From: Oscillospiraceae bacterium
Lineage (GTDB): Bacteria > Bacillota > Clostridia > Oscillospirales > Oscillospiraceae
Assembly: GCA_016296565.1 (NCBI GenBank)
Contig: JAEDJB010000019.1
Coordinates: forward strand, 1-20,419
Reading direction: 5' to 3'
DNA length: 20,419 nt
Shown: positions 1 through 5,955 of the stretch, piece after piece
Position numbering within the stretch: the first letter of the stretch is position 1
Layout: each line of letters begins with the position of its first letter
Program-made: the position numbers and the translations under genes
Notes under the pieces: model-generated
Seen by the model: only the letters and a program-made list of their open reading frames with translations
The model's database searches: none
What the model was told of the DNA's origin: nothing

Positions 1-210
1 ATCTCTTCCCGTAGGGGGGCTTGCAGTCGGTGGCCCCCCCTCTCTGGCCGGTTCTGATACGAATTCTTAATAAAAACCTTTGGTTTTTATTAAGAAGGCA
101 CCGCGATTCGCGTTGCCCTTTTGTGGCTTTTGGCCACAAAAGCCGTCTCATGCAGTTCTTGACGCACCCTCGGTGCTATAAAAAGCTTTTCAAGCTTTTT
201 AACAAGAACT
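1..210 (-). other. Non-coding hairpin cluster, candidate structured RNA or leader
   Basis: No convincing gene lies in 1-309. The stretch holds consecutive inverted repeats: 14-20 with 33-39 (G-run/C-run), 64-78 with 82-96 (perfect 15 bp, loop TTT), 97-117 (CGCG stem around ATT, one internal mismatch), 118-127 with 133-142 (perfect 10 bp) and an outer 8-bp stem 154-161/203-210 that encloses two hairpins, 164-176 and 179-201, like a three-way junction. The hairpins at 64-96, 97-117 and 118-142 abut with no spacer. A promoter at 268-296 points through it on the minus strand, so it may be a small RNA or the 5' leader of a gene beyond the left edge. No known RNA family was recognised; the minus-strand assignment rests on that promoter. 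Confidence 0.5.
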
Positions 211-267
211 AGTATGAATATGGTACTCTTCCCGCTCGACACGAGATGAAGTTTTGACAACACCAGT

Positions 268-296
268 ATATTAGCACGCCCCGGCGAGGGTGTCAA
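268..296 (-). promoter_or_regulatory. Sigma-A type promoter, extended -10
   Basis: On the minus strand TTGACA (291-296, perfect -35) is followed after exactly 17 bases by TAATAT (268-273), preceded by TGC, which gives an extended -10 (TGn). Transcription would start near 261 and run left through the hairpin cluster. It lies downstream of the terminator at 310-336, so it serves a new transcription unit. The -10 hexamer matches the consensus at four of six positions. Confidence 0.6.
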
Positions 297-309
297 GAGA
301 AAGGAAAAT

Positions 310-336
310 AGGGCGGGCCAAAAATCAGCCCGCCCT
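310..336 (-). terminator. Rho-independent terminator of the zinc-ribbon gene operon
   Basis: A perfect 9-bp stem (310-318 with 328-336, AGGGCGGGC and its complement) with a 9-base loop starts 4 bases past the stop codon at 341-343. On the minus strand it is followed by ATTTTCCTTTCTC, a broken T-rich tail. Placement and orientation fit termination of the operon read from 1720. Confidence 0.75.
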
Positions 337-340
337 GGGG

Positions 341-553
341 TTATCCGCCCATGAGGAAGTCCAGCACGTTCCAGCCGTCGGAGGTCTGGCCCCGGTAAAG
401 CTCGGTGAAGCCGCACCGGCGGCAGGTGACGGTGATGAACCGCTTGTTCTGCACGTCGAAGATCTTGGCCAGGTTCCCGCCGGTGGCCTGGAACTGGTCG
501 TGGTCAAACTGGTCGTAGCCGCACTTGGGGCAGCGGTATTGGTTCTGGTCCAT
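341..553 (-). CDS. Zinc-ribbon nucleic-acid-binding protein, DUF2082/YpzJ-like
   Basis: This 70-residue protein opens with YRCPKCGYDQF and has a second cysteine pair in TCRRCGF near residues 44-47, a four-cysteine zinc ribbon. Length and the ending (ELYRGQTSDGWNVLDFLMGG) fit the small DUF2082 (YpzJ-like) zinc-ribbon family, annotated as nucleic-acid-binding but without a defined role. The ATG at 553 is chosen because AAAGGAG lies just upstream; a longer frame back to 676 has no such site and would overlap the preceding intergenic gap. It is probably the last gene of the operon that starts at 1666, 79 bases after the lipoprotein gene, and a terminator follows at once. Family call fairly sure, function unknown. 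Confidence 0.8.
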   Translation of the reverse strand: MDQNQYRCPKCGYDQFDHDQFQATGGNLAKIFDVQNKRFITVTCRRCGFTELYRGQTSDGWNVLDFLMGG

Positions 554-632
554 GGCGCATTCTCCTTTCTGCCGGGGACCGGCTGGTTTCAGGATAGCCG
601 AAGTACACGAGGATGTCAAGGGATAGCCCTTC

Positions 633-1034
633 TCAATATCCCCAGGTCTGCACAGTCCACTGGCCGCCCTCGTCACGGACCAGGACCCACTCCCAGTCGC
701 TGTAGGTGCTGTTGGGGTTCAGGGAGCCGTCGCCGCCGGACTCGTCCACGTCAAAGTCTGAGGTAAGTACCACAGCCTGGTCAGCATCGTACCGCTCCGC
801 CCACTGTTGGAACACCTCTATCTGGTCCCCGGGGTAGCGCAGGGCGGTCAGGGTGCAGCCGGAAAAGGTCTCCTGGAAACACTGGCGCACAACCTGGGCC
901 GCGTCGTTGAGATCTTCTTCCGTGTATAGTTCCGACCCGGCGGATTCCAGCTGCAAGCCGTCCTCCGTCGTACCTCCGCAGGCGCACAGGGTCAGAAGCA
1001 GCAAAGCCGAGAGCAGAATCGTCCATTTTTTCAT
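633..1034 (-). CDS. Small secreted lipoprotein of unknown function
   Basis: 133 residues. The N-terminus has a lysine pair, a hydrophobic stretch of about 13 residues and a lipobox-like LCAC (lipidated Cys about residue 19), so the protein should be anchored on the outer face of the membrane. The mature part has a helical segment around EEDLNDAAQVVRQCFQETF and ends in a strand-rich section (EWVLVRDEGGQWTVQTWGY), resembling the small NTF2-like/DUF4829-type lipoprotein domains of Clostridia; I cannot assign the family firmly. The ATG at 1034 has GAAAGGAGG nearby. It starts 15 bases after the preceding membrane protein gene ends and belongs to the same operon. Confidence 0.8.
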   Translation of the reverse strand: MKKWTILLSALLLLTLCACGGTTEDGLQLESAGSELYTEEDLNDAAQVVRQCFQETFSGCTLTALRYPGDQIEVFQQWAERYDADQAVVLTSDFDVDESGGDGSLNPNSTYSDWEWVLVRDEGGQWTVQTWGY

Positions 1035-1049
1035 GGCAAGAGCCTCCTT

Positions 1050-1388
1050 TCAAAGCCATAGATGCAGGAAAAACACCACCGCTAAAACGATGGGCCAGGC
1101 GTCCAGGAGCAGGTCCAGGACAGGGACCCGGTTGTTCTGATAGATGGTTTTCAGATCCTGGCCCAGAAACAGAGCAGACCCGGCCAGGCAGAGGCAGATG
1201 CCCAGGGACAGCACCCAGAACAGCAGCTGAATGAGCGCCACCGCCGCCGGGGAGGTTGGCAGGCCGTCCGGGTCGCACAGCAGAAGGAGAAACAGGGGCC
1301 AGTAGGACAGGAGGAAAACCGGCGACGCGAGATGCACCGCCCGCCGCAGGGTGCGGGGGCGTTGGGTTGGGAAAAACGCAGTCAGCAT
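1050..1388 (-). CDS. Small integral membrane protein, three predicted helices
   Basis: 112 residues with hydrophobic segments at about 20-38, 48-75 and 90-111 and a basic N-terminus (QRPRTLRRAVH), so probably a membrane protein with a cytoplasmic N-terminus. No family recognised. The frame stays open far upstream, to 1748, but that part overlaps the zinc-ribbon gene and encodes a proline/arginine-rich shadow. The ATG at 1388 has AAAGGAGG in position and leaves an 11-base gap to the upstream gene. Fifteen bases separate it from the lipoprotein gene downstream, which suggests that both act at the membrane; this is inference from context. Confidence 0.7.
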   Translation of the reverse strand: MLTAFFPTQRPRTLRRAVHLASPVFLLSYWPLFLLLLCDPDGLPTSPAAVALIQLLFWVLSLGICLCLAGSALFLGQDLKTIYQNNRVPVLDLLLDAWPIVLAVVFFLHLWL

Positions 1389-1399
1389 AGGGCCTCCTT

Positions 1400-1666
1400 T
1401 CACCGGTCCTGGGGGAGGGCCTGGCCGCAGTAGGGGCAGAAGGCCAGGTCCCCGTCGCTTTTGGGGAGGAATTTCCCGCAGTGGGGACAGCGCCAAAGGG
1501 CGAAGAACAGGAGAAACCACACCGCCGCTCCGGCGATCATCAGCACCAGGTCCCAGGGGTAGAGGGCAAAATCCGTCAGGATGTCCGCCACGATCACCGC
1601 CAGAATCAGGGCCAGCACCCCGCAGGTGGTGACCCGGCGGAGCTTGTTGGGGTTGTTCCCGTGCAT
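1400..1666 (-). CDS. Membrane protein with C-terminal zinc ribbon
   Basis: 88 residues: two hydrophobic helices (about 14-32 and 38-58) followed directly by a zinc ribbon with CPHC (Cys60, Cys63) and CPYC (Cys77, Cys80). The ribbon would face the cytoplasm or the membrane surface. The start at 1666 is settled by two facts: a strong AGGAGGGAGG sits upstream of it, and the alternative ATG at 1693 falls inside the -10 element of the promoter (1692-1697). First gene of an operon continuing into the membrane protein and lipoprotein genes. Function not recognised. Confidence 0.8.
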   Translation of the reverse strand: MHGNNPNKLRRVTTCGVLALILAVIVADILTDFALYPWDLVLMIAGAAVWFLLFFALWRCPHCGKFLPKSDGDLAFCPYCGQALPQDR

Positions 1667-1691
1667 ACTTCCTCCCTCCTTTTGTGTGTCC

Positions 1692-1720
1692 ATTATAATA
1701 GACCCGCCGTTTTTCTGCAA
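1692..1720 (-). promoter_or_regulatory. Sigma-A promoter of the zinc-ribbon/membrane/lipoprotein operon
   Basis: Minus strand TTGCAG (1715-1720), 17-base spacer, then a perfect TATAAT (1692-1697). Transcription should start near 1685, leaving a short leader of about 20 bases with the ribosome binding site before the ATG at 1666. Confidence 0.85.
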
Positions 1721-1730
1721 GAATTTGGTC

Positions 1731-1755
1731 AATTCTTAATAAAAACATAAGAATT
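1731..1755 (-). repeat. 8-bp inverted repeat sharing a 16-base word with 62-77
   Basis: AATTCTTA (1731-1738) and TAAGAATT (1748-1755) pair perfectly around a 9-base loop, just upstream of the promoter at 1692-1720 and about 35 bases past the end of the next upstream gene. The left arm plus loop, AATTCTTAATAAAAAC at 1731-1746, is identical to 62-77, where it forms part of a different hairpin. It could terminate the upstream gene on the minus strand or be an operator; neither can be decided here. Confidence 0.5.
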
Positions 1756-1788
1756 GGGAGGATATATCAGGCAGCGTCCCCTGATCCT

Positions 1789-2286
1789 TCAAACCCACCA
1801 GCCATAGCAAAGGGTCCTTTCCACCGCAGCTACAGCCACGGTAGTAATCACGTTGCATAGGATCACAGCGCAAAGCAGGGCTTTGGGGCGATCTGTCTCC
1901 TTAAGCAAAAGATAATACTCGATGGGCACCTCAATCGCGATGGTGACCACCAGAAACACCACACCCACGGTATAGAAATGGCTTTCCATCACCTGGGCAA
2001 AATCATATACTGGGTTAAACAGGCACAGGACATAGGGAACAGCAAAGGACAGAACATTGCCCAAACAGGTCACACAGAACACCTTCAGCGGTTTTTTCAC
2101 CCTCGGTATGAGCCAAATGCCCAGAGTCTCGATCAAAAGTGTTCCCACTACTACAAAAGGTAACACGTCATAGGGCCGGGTCTCCGAGATCCAAACCCAG
2201 GATGAATCTGCCCGAGCCACCACCGGCAGACACAGGGCCAGAATTCCAACTAAAAGCATACTGGACGATGCCTGGTATCGTTTCAT
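1789..2286 (-). CDS. Secreted/membrane protein with four predicted helices, unknown function
   Basis: 165 residues with a signal-peptide-like N-terminus (basic start, hydrophobic core, possible cleavage after ARA near residue 26), a short outside segment with SSWVWISETRPYD, then hydrophobic helices at about 41-60, 68-90, 105-127 and 135-155. The layout suggests a small membrane protein with an external N-terminal segment. No family recognised. The ATG at 2286 has AAAGGAGG nearby. It follows the secreted amidase gene by 113 bases on the same strand and shares its lower GC content, so the two may have been acquired together. Confidence 0.7.
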   Translation of the reverse strand: MKRYQASSSMLLVGILALCLPVVARADSSWVWISETRPYDVLPFVVVGTLLIETLGIWLIPRVKKPLKVFCVTCLGNVLSFAVPYVLCLFNPVYDFAQVMESHFYTVGVVFLVVTIAIEVPIEYYLLLKETDRPKALLCAVILCNVITTVAVAAVERTLCYGWWV

Positions 2287-2399
2287 TTGAAGCGCCTCCT
2301 TTGGTTCGTAATGAAGACAATTGTCCCCAACAAACAGAATAGACTCGCCAAGCCAGCATTTAAGATATTCCGCATAGTTTACAGTACTTATTATCTTCT

Positions 2400-3659
2400 T
2401 TATGCTTTTGCATTTCTGCGAACGATAGCAAAGTTTGCCTCTCCATCAAGTCTTTCCCAATTATTAGTCCGTGAATGCACCCAGGCATAGTAATTACTGC
2501 TATGTTGAGCTACACAGAAGGTTGTATACACCATACTGTGAACATTCCCATTATCATCCCGATATTGATAGGTGCCTTTAGAGCCTGTATTGGTAACGAA
2601 TCCTATATGGTCCCACTCAGAATCGTTCGCTTTATCATAAGCGATGAAATCACCCGCTCGTACATGCCCCGAAAACTCTTCAAAGTTATCATACTCATTG
2701 CCACTTGTGCCCATAAAGCGGACAAATGCATTTGCTCTTTTCCAAGATATCGATGTTTTATGTGTCGTCCCGGGATTCACGGTGCCTGTTGATACCTTTC
2801 TGTGCCACCATCCGGATGATTCATCGGGATATGAATCATGCATCTTAATCCCACCTGCAATCAAAATCTGAGATGCAAAATTTGTGCAGTCGCCACCTTG
2901 ACTTGTATAATTAGGGTACTCAAGAGTGTTATAACCAGTTGCCCACTTTACTGCATATGCAGTTCCGTTTGTCACGTTAAAGGTCTGCGCTGCCGCAGCC
3001 GTAGGCACCGCGCTTTCAAAGTACTCAACGGAAAATGGAGCGTTGTACGGCAGCATATATGCCAACGTTTCCGGGTCAGGATTCGGCGTACTTTCCAGAT
3101 AAGCTTTGATTTCCTCATTCTGTGCTTTGTTTTCATAAATGTCAAAGAACGAGTCAAACACCTGTTCCTGCACTTCAAGTTTTTCCACTGCTTCCGCAAC
3201 AAGCTCCTTCTGTTTTGCATCAGTCTGTTTCGCCGTATCTTCCACTGTGCTAGCAACACTAACTTCTGCGGTAGCTGCCTGCACAATATCTACCTGAAAA
3301 TCAGTTTCCATAAACTGAACGTACCCGCCTTCATAGGCTTCCACTAGGTCAACCTTTTTCTCTACAAGTTTGTAATACGCAGGAATCTTTTTCTCCAGTG
3401 CTGTTAGCGCTGTATCCAGGTCATCAAAGGTCGGGTACAGATAATTCACAACACCGTTAATCACCACGGCATCTTTGGTCGAGATTCTTCCCATGTCTTC
3501 AAGGCTTTCGTTGTCAAAGGTCACATTGACCTGCGTAATCATCAGGTCTGACAGGTTCAAATCTTCTTGCTCCTGTTCCAGCGCAGATGCTCCTACGGGA
3601 ATTACCAGGGTACACGCCAAGCACAGTGCCATCATCAAAGTTACCAATCGTTTCTTCAT
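2400..3659 (-). CDS. Secreted putative amidase domain protein (Amidase_6-like)
   Basis: 419 residues. A typical signal peptide (MKKR, hydrophobic core, VGASA with cleavage near residue 26) is followed by a helical, lysine/glutamate-rich region to about residue 225 and a C-terminal domain from about 230. That domain has GGDCTNFASQ (Cys258), WDHIGFV (His351) and AQHSSNYYAW, the Cys/His pattern of the putative amidase domain Amidase_6 (PF12671) found on secreted Firmicutes proteins; such domains are thought to cleave peptide or cell-wall amide bonds. The ATG at 3659 has AAAGGAGG in place; an upstream in-frame ATG at 3683 also has a purine-rich site but would put acidic residues before the signal peptide. 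GC content is clearly below that of the core genes. Substrate unknown. Confidence 0.85.
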   Translation of the reverse strand: MKKRLVTLMMALCLACTLVIPVGASALEQEQEDLNLSDLMITQVNVTFDNESLEDMGRISTKDAVVINGVVNYLYPTFDDLDTALTALEKKIPAYYKLVEKKVDLVEAYEGGYVQFMETDFQVDIVQAATAEVSVASTVEDTAKQTDAKQKELVAEAVEKLEVQEQVFDSFFDIYENKAQNEEIKAYLESTPNPDPETLAYMLPYNAPFSVEYFESAVPTAAAAQTFNVTNGTAYAVKWATGYNTLEYPNYTSQGGDCTNFASQILIAGGIKMHDSYPDESSGWWHRKVSTGTVNPGTTHKTSISWKRANAFVRFMGTSGNEYDNFEEFSGHVRAGDFIAYDKANDSEWDHIGFVTNTGSKGTYQYRDDNGNVHSMVYTTFCVAQHSSNYYAWVHSRTNNWERLDGEANFAIVRRNAKA

Positions 3660-3741
3660 TTGTTTTTCCTCCTTTGGTTTCATCAATTTTCCTTCCTCAC
3701 AATGTTTGTCAGGCCTCACCTCCCTTTTCCGGCTACGCCTT

Positions 3742-4098
3742 TTACGGGCACGTCTTGGTAATCGACTTAGTCGACTGCTTTTCGCCGTTAATCGTCGCAT
3801 CCACAGTCAACGTATAGGTCTTGCCACTGATCACGCTGACCGTTTTGCTCAACGATACGCTTCCGGTCCCACTGGCGGCCCAAGAATTTAAGCAAGTAGA
3901 GTCTCGCCACAGCTTAACCCTCACAGACACGGTATCGCTGGGTTTGTCCGCTTTGACCAGCACATTGAACGTCGCCATTGTCCCATTAAAGGTCATCGTA
4001 GGACTAGTCTGAGGGGTCCGAGCAATCCCAGCAGCTTGGGCAGAAATCATCAACGCAAACACCAAGATCAACGACAATGCCGTTACGCGCTTTTGCAT
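3742..4098 (-). CDS. Small secreted beta-rich protein of unknown function
   Basis: 118 residues with a signal peptide (MQKR, hydrophobic core, likely cleavage after AQA near residue 21). The mature part is rich in Thr, Ser and Val with alternating strands (TATFNVLVKADKP, VSVRVKLWRD, YTLTVDATING) and looks like a single beta-sandwich domain; two cysteines, one in STCLNSW and one in the terminal KTCP, could form a disulfide outside the cell. The ATG at 4098 is chosen for its AGGAGG; a GTG at 4107 lies inside that site. The ribosome binding site is buried in a perfect 17-bp hairpin (4105-4150), so translation may be controlled. Located between the sigma/anti-sigma pair and the secreted amidase gene, all on one strand. 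Confidence 0.75.
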   Translation of the reverse strand: MQKRVTALSLILVFALMISAQAAGIARTPQTSPTMTFNGTMATFNVLVKADKPSDTVSVRVKLWRDSTCLNSWAASGTGSVSLSKTVSVISGKTYTLTVDATINGEKQSTKSITKTCP

Positions 4099-4104
4099 AA
4101 AAAT

Positions 4105-4150
4105 CACCTCCTCATTTCGTTCTTACTCTTAGTAACGAAATGAGGAGGTG
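4105..4150 (-). promoter_or_regulatory. Hairpin sequestering the ribosome binding site, terminator-like
   Basis: Perfect 17-bp inverted repeat, 4105-4121 with 4134-4150, loop of 12 bases. In the minus-strand RNA the 3' arm ends in ATGAGGAGGTG, the ribosome binding site of the gene starting at 4098, and the 5' arm carries the matching CACCTCCTCAT. A run ATTTTT follows the stem, so the same hairpin can act as a terminator for the anti-sigma gene that ends at 4188. It therefore could both stop read-through and hold the downstream gene shut. Confidence 0.75.
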
Positions 4151-4187
4151 TTTTGTGACGCCTAACCTGAAATTTTCTAAAAAAATT

Positions 4188-4880
4188 TTATATTCCTTCC
4201 CGGACTACCTGCTCGGCCATCTGAACCAGTTCCGTCTGGCTGAGATATCCCGAGATATATAGCAGGGTATCTGTCTCCTGATCGACCCAAGTGATGACAT
4301 TTGCAATTTCCCCGGTTTTGTCCAGATAACATTCGGCGGCGGCCCCCTGAATCAGGACTTGCTTCTCTTCCATCCCTTCTGTCTCCAAAAACAGTTCTGT
4401 GCTGGAGGTCTCTGTTGCCCTGAGCAGATACCCGAACGACAAGTAATGATTCGTTTCCAGATTGACATAGCTGATGTCAATGTGCGTTTCCGTCTCGTAA
4501 CGCTCTTCCAGTTGGTATCCCTCCGGCAATTCTGCCAAGTGGTACGCCACATTGGCTCTCTCCCCGGCGTCAGAGCCCGTGAAGAAGTAGTGCTGGGCAT
4601 CCTCCACCCGCTGGCTGATCCAGCCGAATATCAGTTCCCTGGCTTCGGCGTTTACAGTGAGGAACACTCCGCCGGACAGCAGGAGGGCCAGGAAGAAGCA
4701 GGCCGCCCGTTTCAGGCCCAGGCAGAGGCCCCGGTGGTCCACGCGCCAGATCACTTTTTTCATTTTCCGCTCAAAGGAGGGGGAAAATTCTGCCTCGCAG
4801 TCCTCCGGCTCCGGCAGGCTGTCGGCGATGGCCCGTCCGGCCTCCTGGGCGGCCAGCCGCAGACGTTCTTCCGAAATCAC
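4188..4880 (-). CDS. Anti-sigma factor-like membrane protein with DUF4367 domain
   Basis: 230 residues. An N-terminal cytoplasmic part of about 55 residues is followed by one membrane helix (about 58-77) and an external domain. The C-terminal half, with ITWVDQETDTLLYISGYLSQ and a final helix LVQMAEQVV, matches the DUF4367 pattern commonly found next to ECF sigma factors, where the N-terminal part holds the sigma factor until an envelope signal arrives. The start is the GTG at 4880: its bases overlap the sigma stop codon as GTGA, and AGGAGGGGG lies upstream, so translation is coupled. A longer frame to 4901 ignores this arrangement. No zinc-binding HxxxCxxC anti-sigma motif is visible. Confidence 0.8.
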   Translation of the reverse strand: MISEERLRLAAQEAGRAIADSLPEPEDCEAEFSPSFERKMKKVIWRVDHRGLCLGLKRAACFFLALLLSGGVFLTVNAEARELIFGWISQRVEDAQHYFFTGSDAGERANVAYHLAELPEGYQLEERYETETHIDISYVNLETNHYLSFGYLLRATETSSTELFLETEGMEEKQVLIQGAAAECYLDKTGEIANVITWVDQETDTLLYISGYLSQTELVQMAEQVVREGI

Positions 4881-5395
4881 AGAACCCCCTCCTCTCTGCA
4901 CAGCTTTTCCAGGGCATCCCTTGCCCGCTGGTCCAGCTTGCGGACCGCATCCTCGGACAGGTGCAGCACCTTGGCCAGCTCCCGGTTGGTAAGCCCCTGC
5001 TCATATTTCAGCAGGATCACCTCTCGGTACCGGGCCGGCAGGTTCAGGATACACTGAGCCAGACCATCGTCCCCGCTGTACTCCACCGTCACCCCTTCCA
5101 GCTCTTCCAGAAGCTCGCCGGTGGGGTGGCGCTGTTTCCTGCGATACAGGTCGATCGCCTTTCGTTCAGTAATGGTAACGAGGTAGGATTTGATTTTGTG
5201 ACGCGGAACCGAAGAAATTTTTGAGAAATTTTTCGCCACAGCCAAGAAAGCCTCGTGGACCGCGTCCTCCGCGTCCTGCTGGTTGCGGAGAATGCGGTTG
5301 GCCACATAGAGCATCAGGCCCCGGTAGGTGCGGTACAGGTCCTCGAATTTCACCCGGTCCGCCGGGTCGTCGATAAGTTGGAGATAGATAAGCAT
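4877..5395 (-). CDS. ECF-type RNA polymerase sigma factor
   Basis: 172 residues, normal for the family. Region 2 spans about residues 16-85 (LMLYVANRILRNQQDAEDAVHEAFLAVAKN, split here only by the eye, then IKSYLVTITERKAIDLYRR), and region 4 lies at about 119-165 with LPARYREVILLKYEQGLT and a helix-turn-helix in NRELAKVLHLSEDAVRKLDQ. It directs RNA polymerase to a set of promoters, probably in response to envelope stress through the downstream anti-sigma protein, with which it overlaps by 4 bases. The ATG at 5395 has no good ribosome binding site (CCTTTTACCTGCT precedes it), so expression may be low; the gene is 32 bases after pgsA in the same direction. Confidence 0.9.
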   Translation of the reverse strand: MLIYLQLIDDPADRVKFEDLYRTYRGLMLYVANRILRNQQDAEDAVHEAFLAVAKNFSKISSVPRHKIKSYLVTITERKAIDLYRRKQRHPTGELLEELEGVTVEYSGDDGLAQCILNLPARYREVILLKYEQGLTNRELAKVLHLSEDAVRKLDQRARDALEKLCREEGVL

Positions 5396-5427
5396 AGCAG
5401 GTAAAAGGGTTTCAAAGACGCAGGGGC

Positions 5428-5955
5428 TTAGATGTCTCCGTTCAGAAGCACGTCCTTGTTCTGGATGAAATACTCGATGCCGGAGTAGACGGTGGTCACC
5501 AGGATCACCGCCACACAGACCAGAATCAGGGTGGGGTTGGGGAAGGCCAGCAGCAGGCAGATGCACACCATGGTGGAGGCGGTCTTCACCTTGCCGGACT
5601 TGCCTGCGGCGATGACCCGGCCCTGCTCCACGGCGATAAGCCGCAGGCCGGTGACCGCCAGCTCCCGGGCGATGACGATGAAGAAAGCCCAGGCGGGCAT
5701 CCAGCCCACCTCCACAAACCAGGCCATGGCGGACATCACCAGCAGCTTATCCGCCAGGGGGTCCATGAACTTGCCGAAGTCGGTAATCTGATTGTAATGC
5801 CGGGCCACATACCCGTCCACAAAGTCCGTGATGCTGGCCAGGATGAACACGGCCAGGGCGGCCAGCAGGTGGCCGGTGAAATCCAGATAAAGCAGGACGA
5901 TGAACACGGGGATGAGCACCACCCGGATCATGGTCAGCTTGTTCGCGGTATTCAT
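5428..5955 (-). CDS. pgsA: CDP-diacylglycerol-glycerol-3-phosphate 3-phosphatidyltransferase
   Basis: 175 residues, a multi-pass membrane enzyme that makes phosphatidylglycerol phosphate from CDP-diacylglycerol and glycerol 3-phosphate, the first committed step to phosphatidylglycerol. The CDP-alcohol phosphotransferase signature D-G-x2-A-R-x8-G-x3-D-x3-D is complete: Asp47, Gly48, Ala51, Arg52, Gly61, Asp65, Asp69. Hydrophobic helices flank it. The ATG at 5955 overlaps the rimO stop as ATGA, so it is translationally coupled. The rimO-pgsA-recA neighbourhood is common in Firmicutes, though the order here differs from the usual. Confidence 0.95.
   Translation of the reverse strand: MNTANKLTMIRVVLIPVFIVLLYLDFTGHLLAALAVFILASITDFVDGYVARHYNQITDFGKFMDPLADKLLVMSAMAWFVEVGWMPAWAFFIVIARELAVTGLRLIAVEQGRVIAAGKSGKVKTASTMVCICLLLAFPNPTLILVCVAVILVTTVYSGIEYFIQNKDVLLNGDI

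Noticed and set aside
90..120. T-box-like GCGGTGCC in the minus-strand leader
   Set aside because: The sequence does not match AGGGTGGNACCGCG closely and no specifier-stem pattern was recognised.
1050..1748. A single long minus-strand frame of 232 residues
   Set aside because: Its first 120 residues are a Pro/Arg/Gly-rich shadow of the zinc-ribbon gene and it begins upstream of the promoter; only the part from 1388 with its own AGGAGG is a gene.
3660..3800. Longer N-terminus for the amidase gene
   Set aside because: The extension is a shadow of the preceding secreted-protein gene, very basic, and would hide the signal peptide that begins at 3659.
1789..4187. Mobile element carrying the secreted genes
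   Set aside because: Composition suggests acquisition, but no integrase, transposase, terminal repeats or target duplications are visible.
4866..4901. ATG at 4901 as anti-sigma start
   Set aside because: The GTG at 4880 overlaps the sigma stop as GTGA and has AGGAGG in the right place, while the upstream ATG lacks a site.
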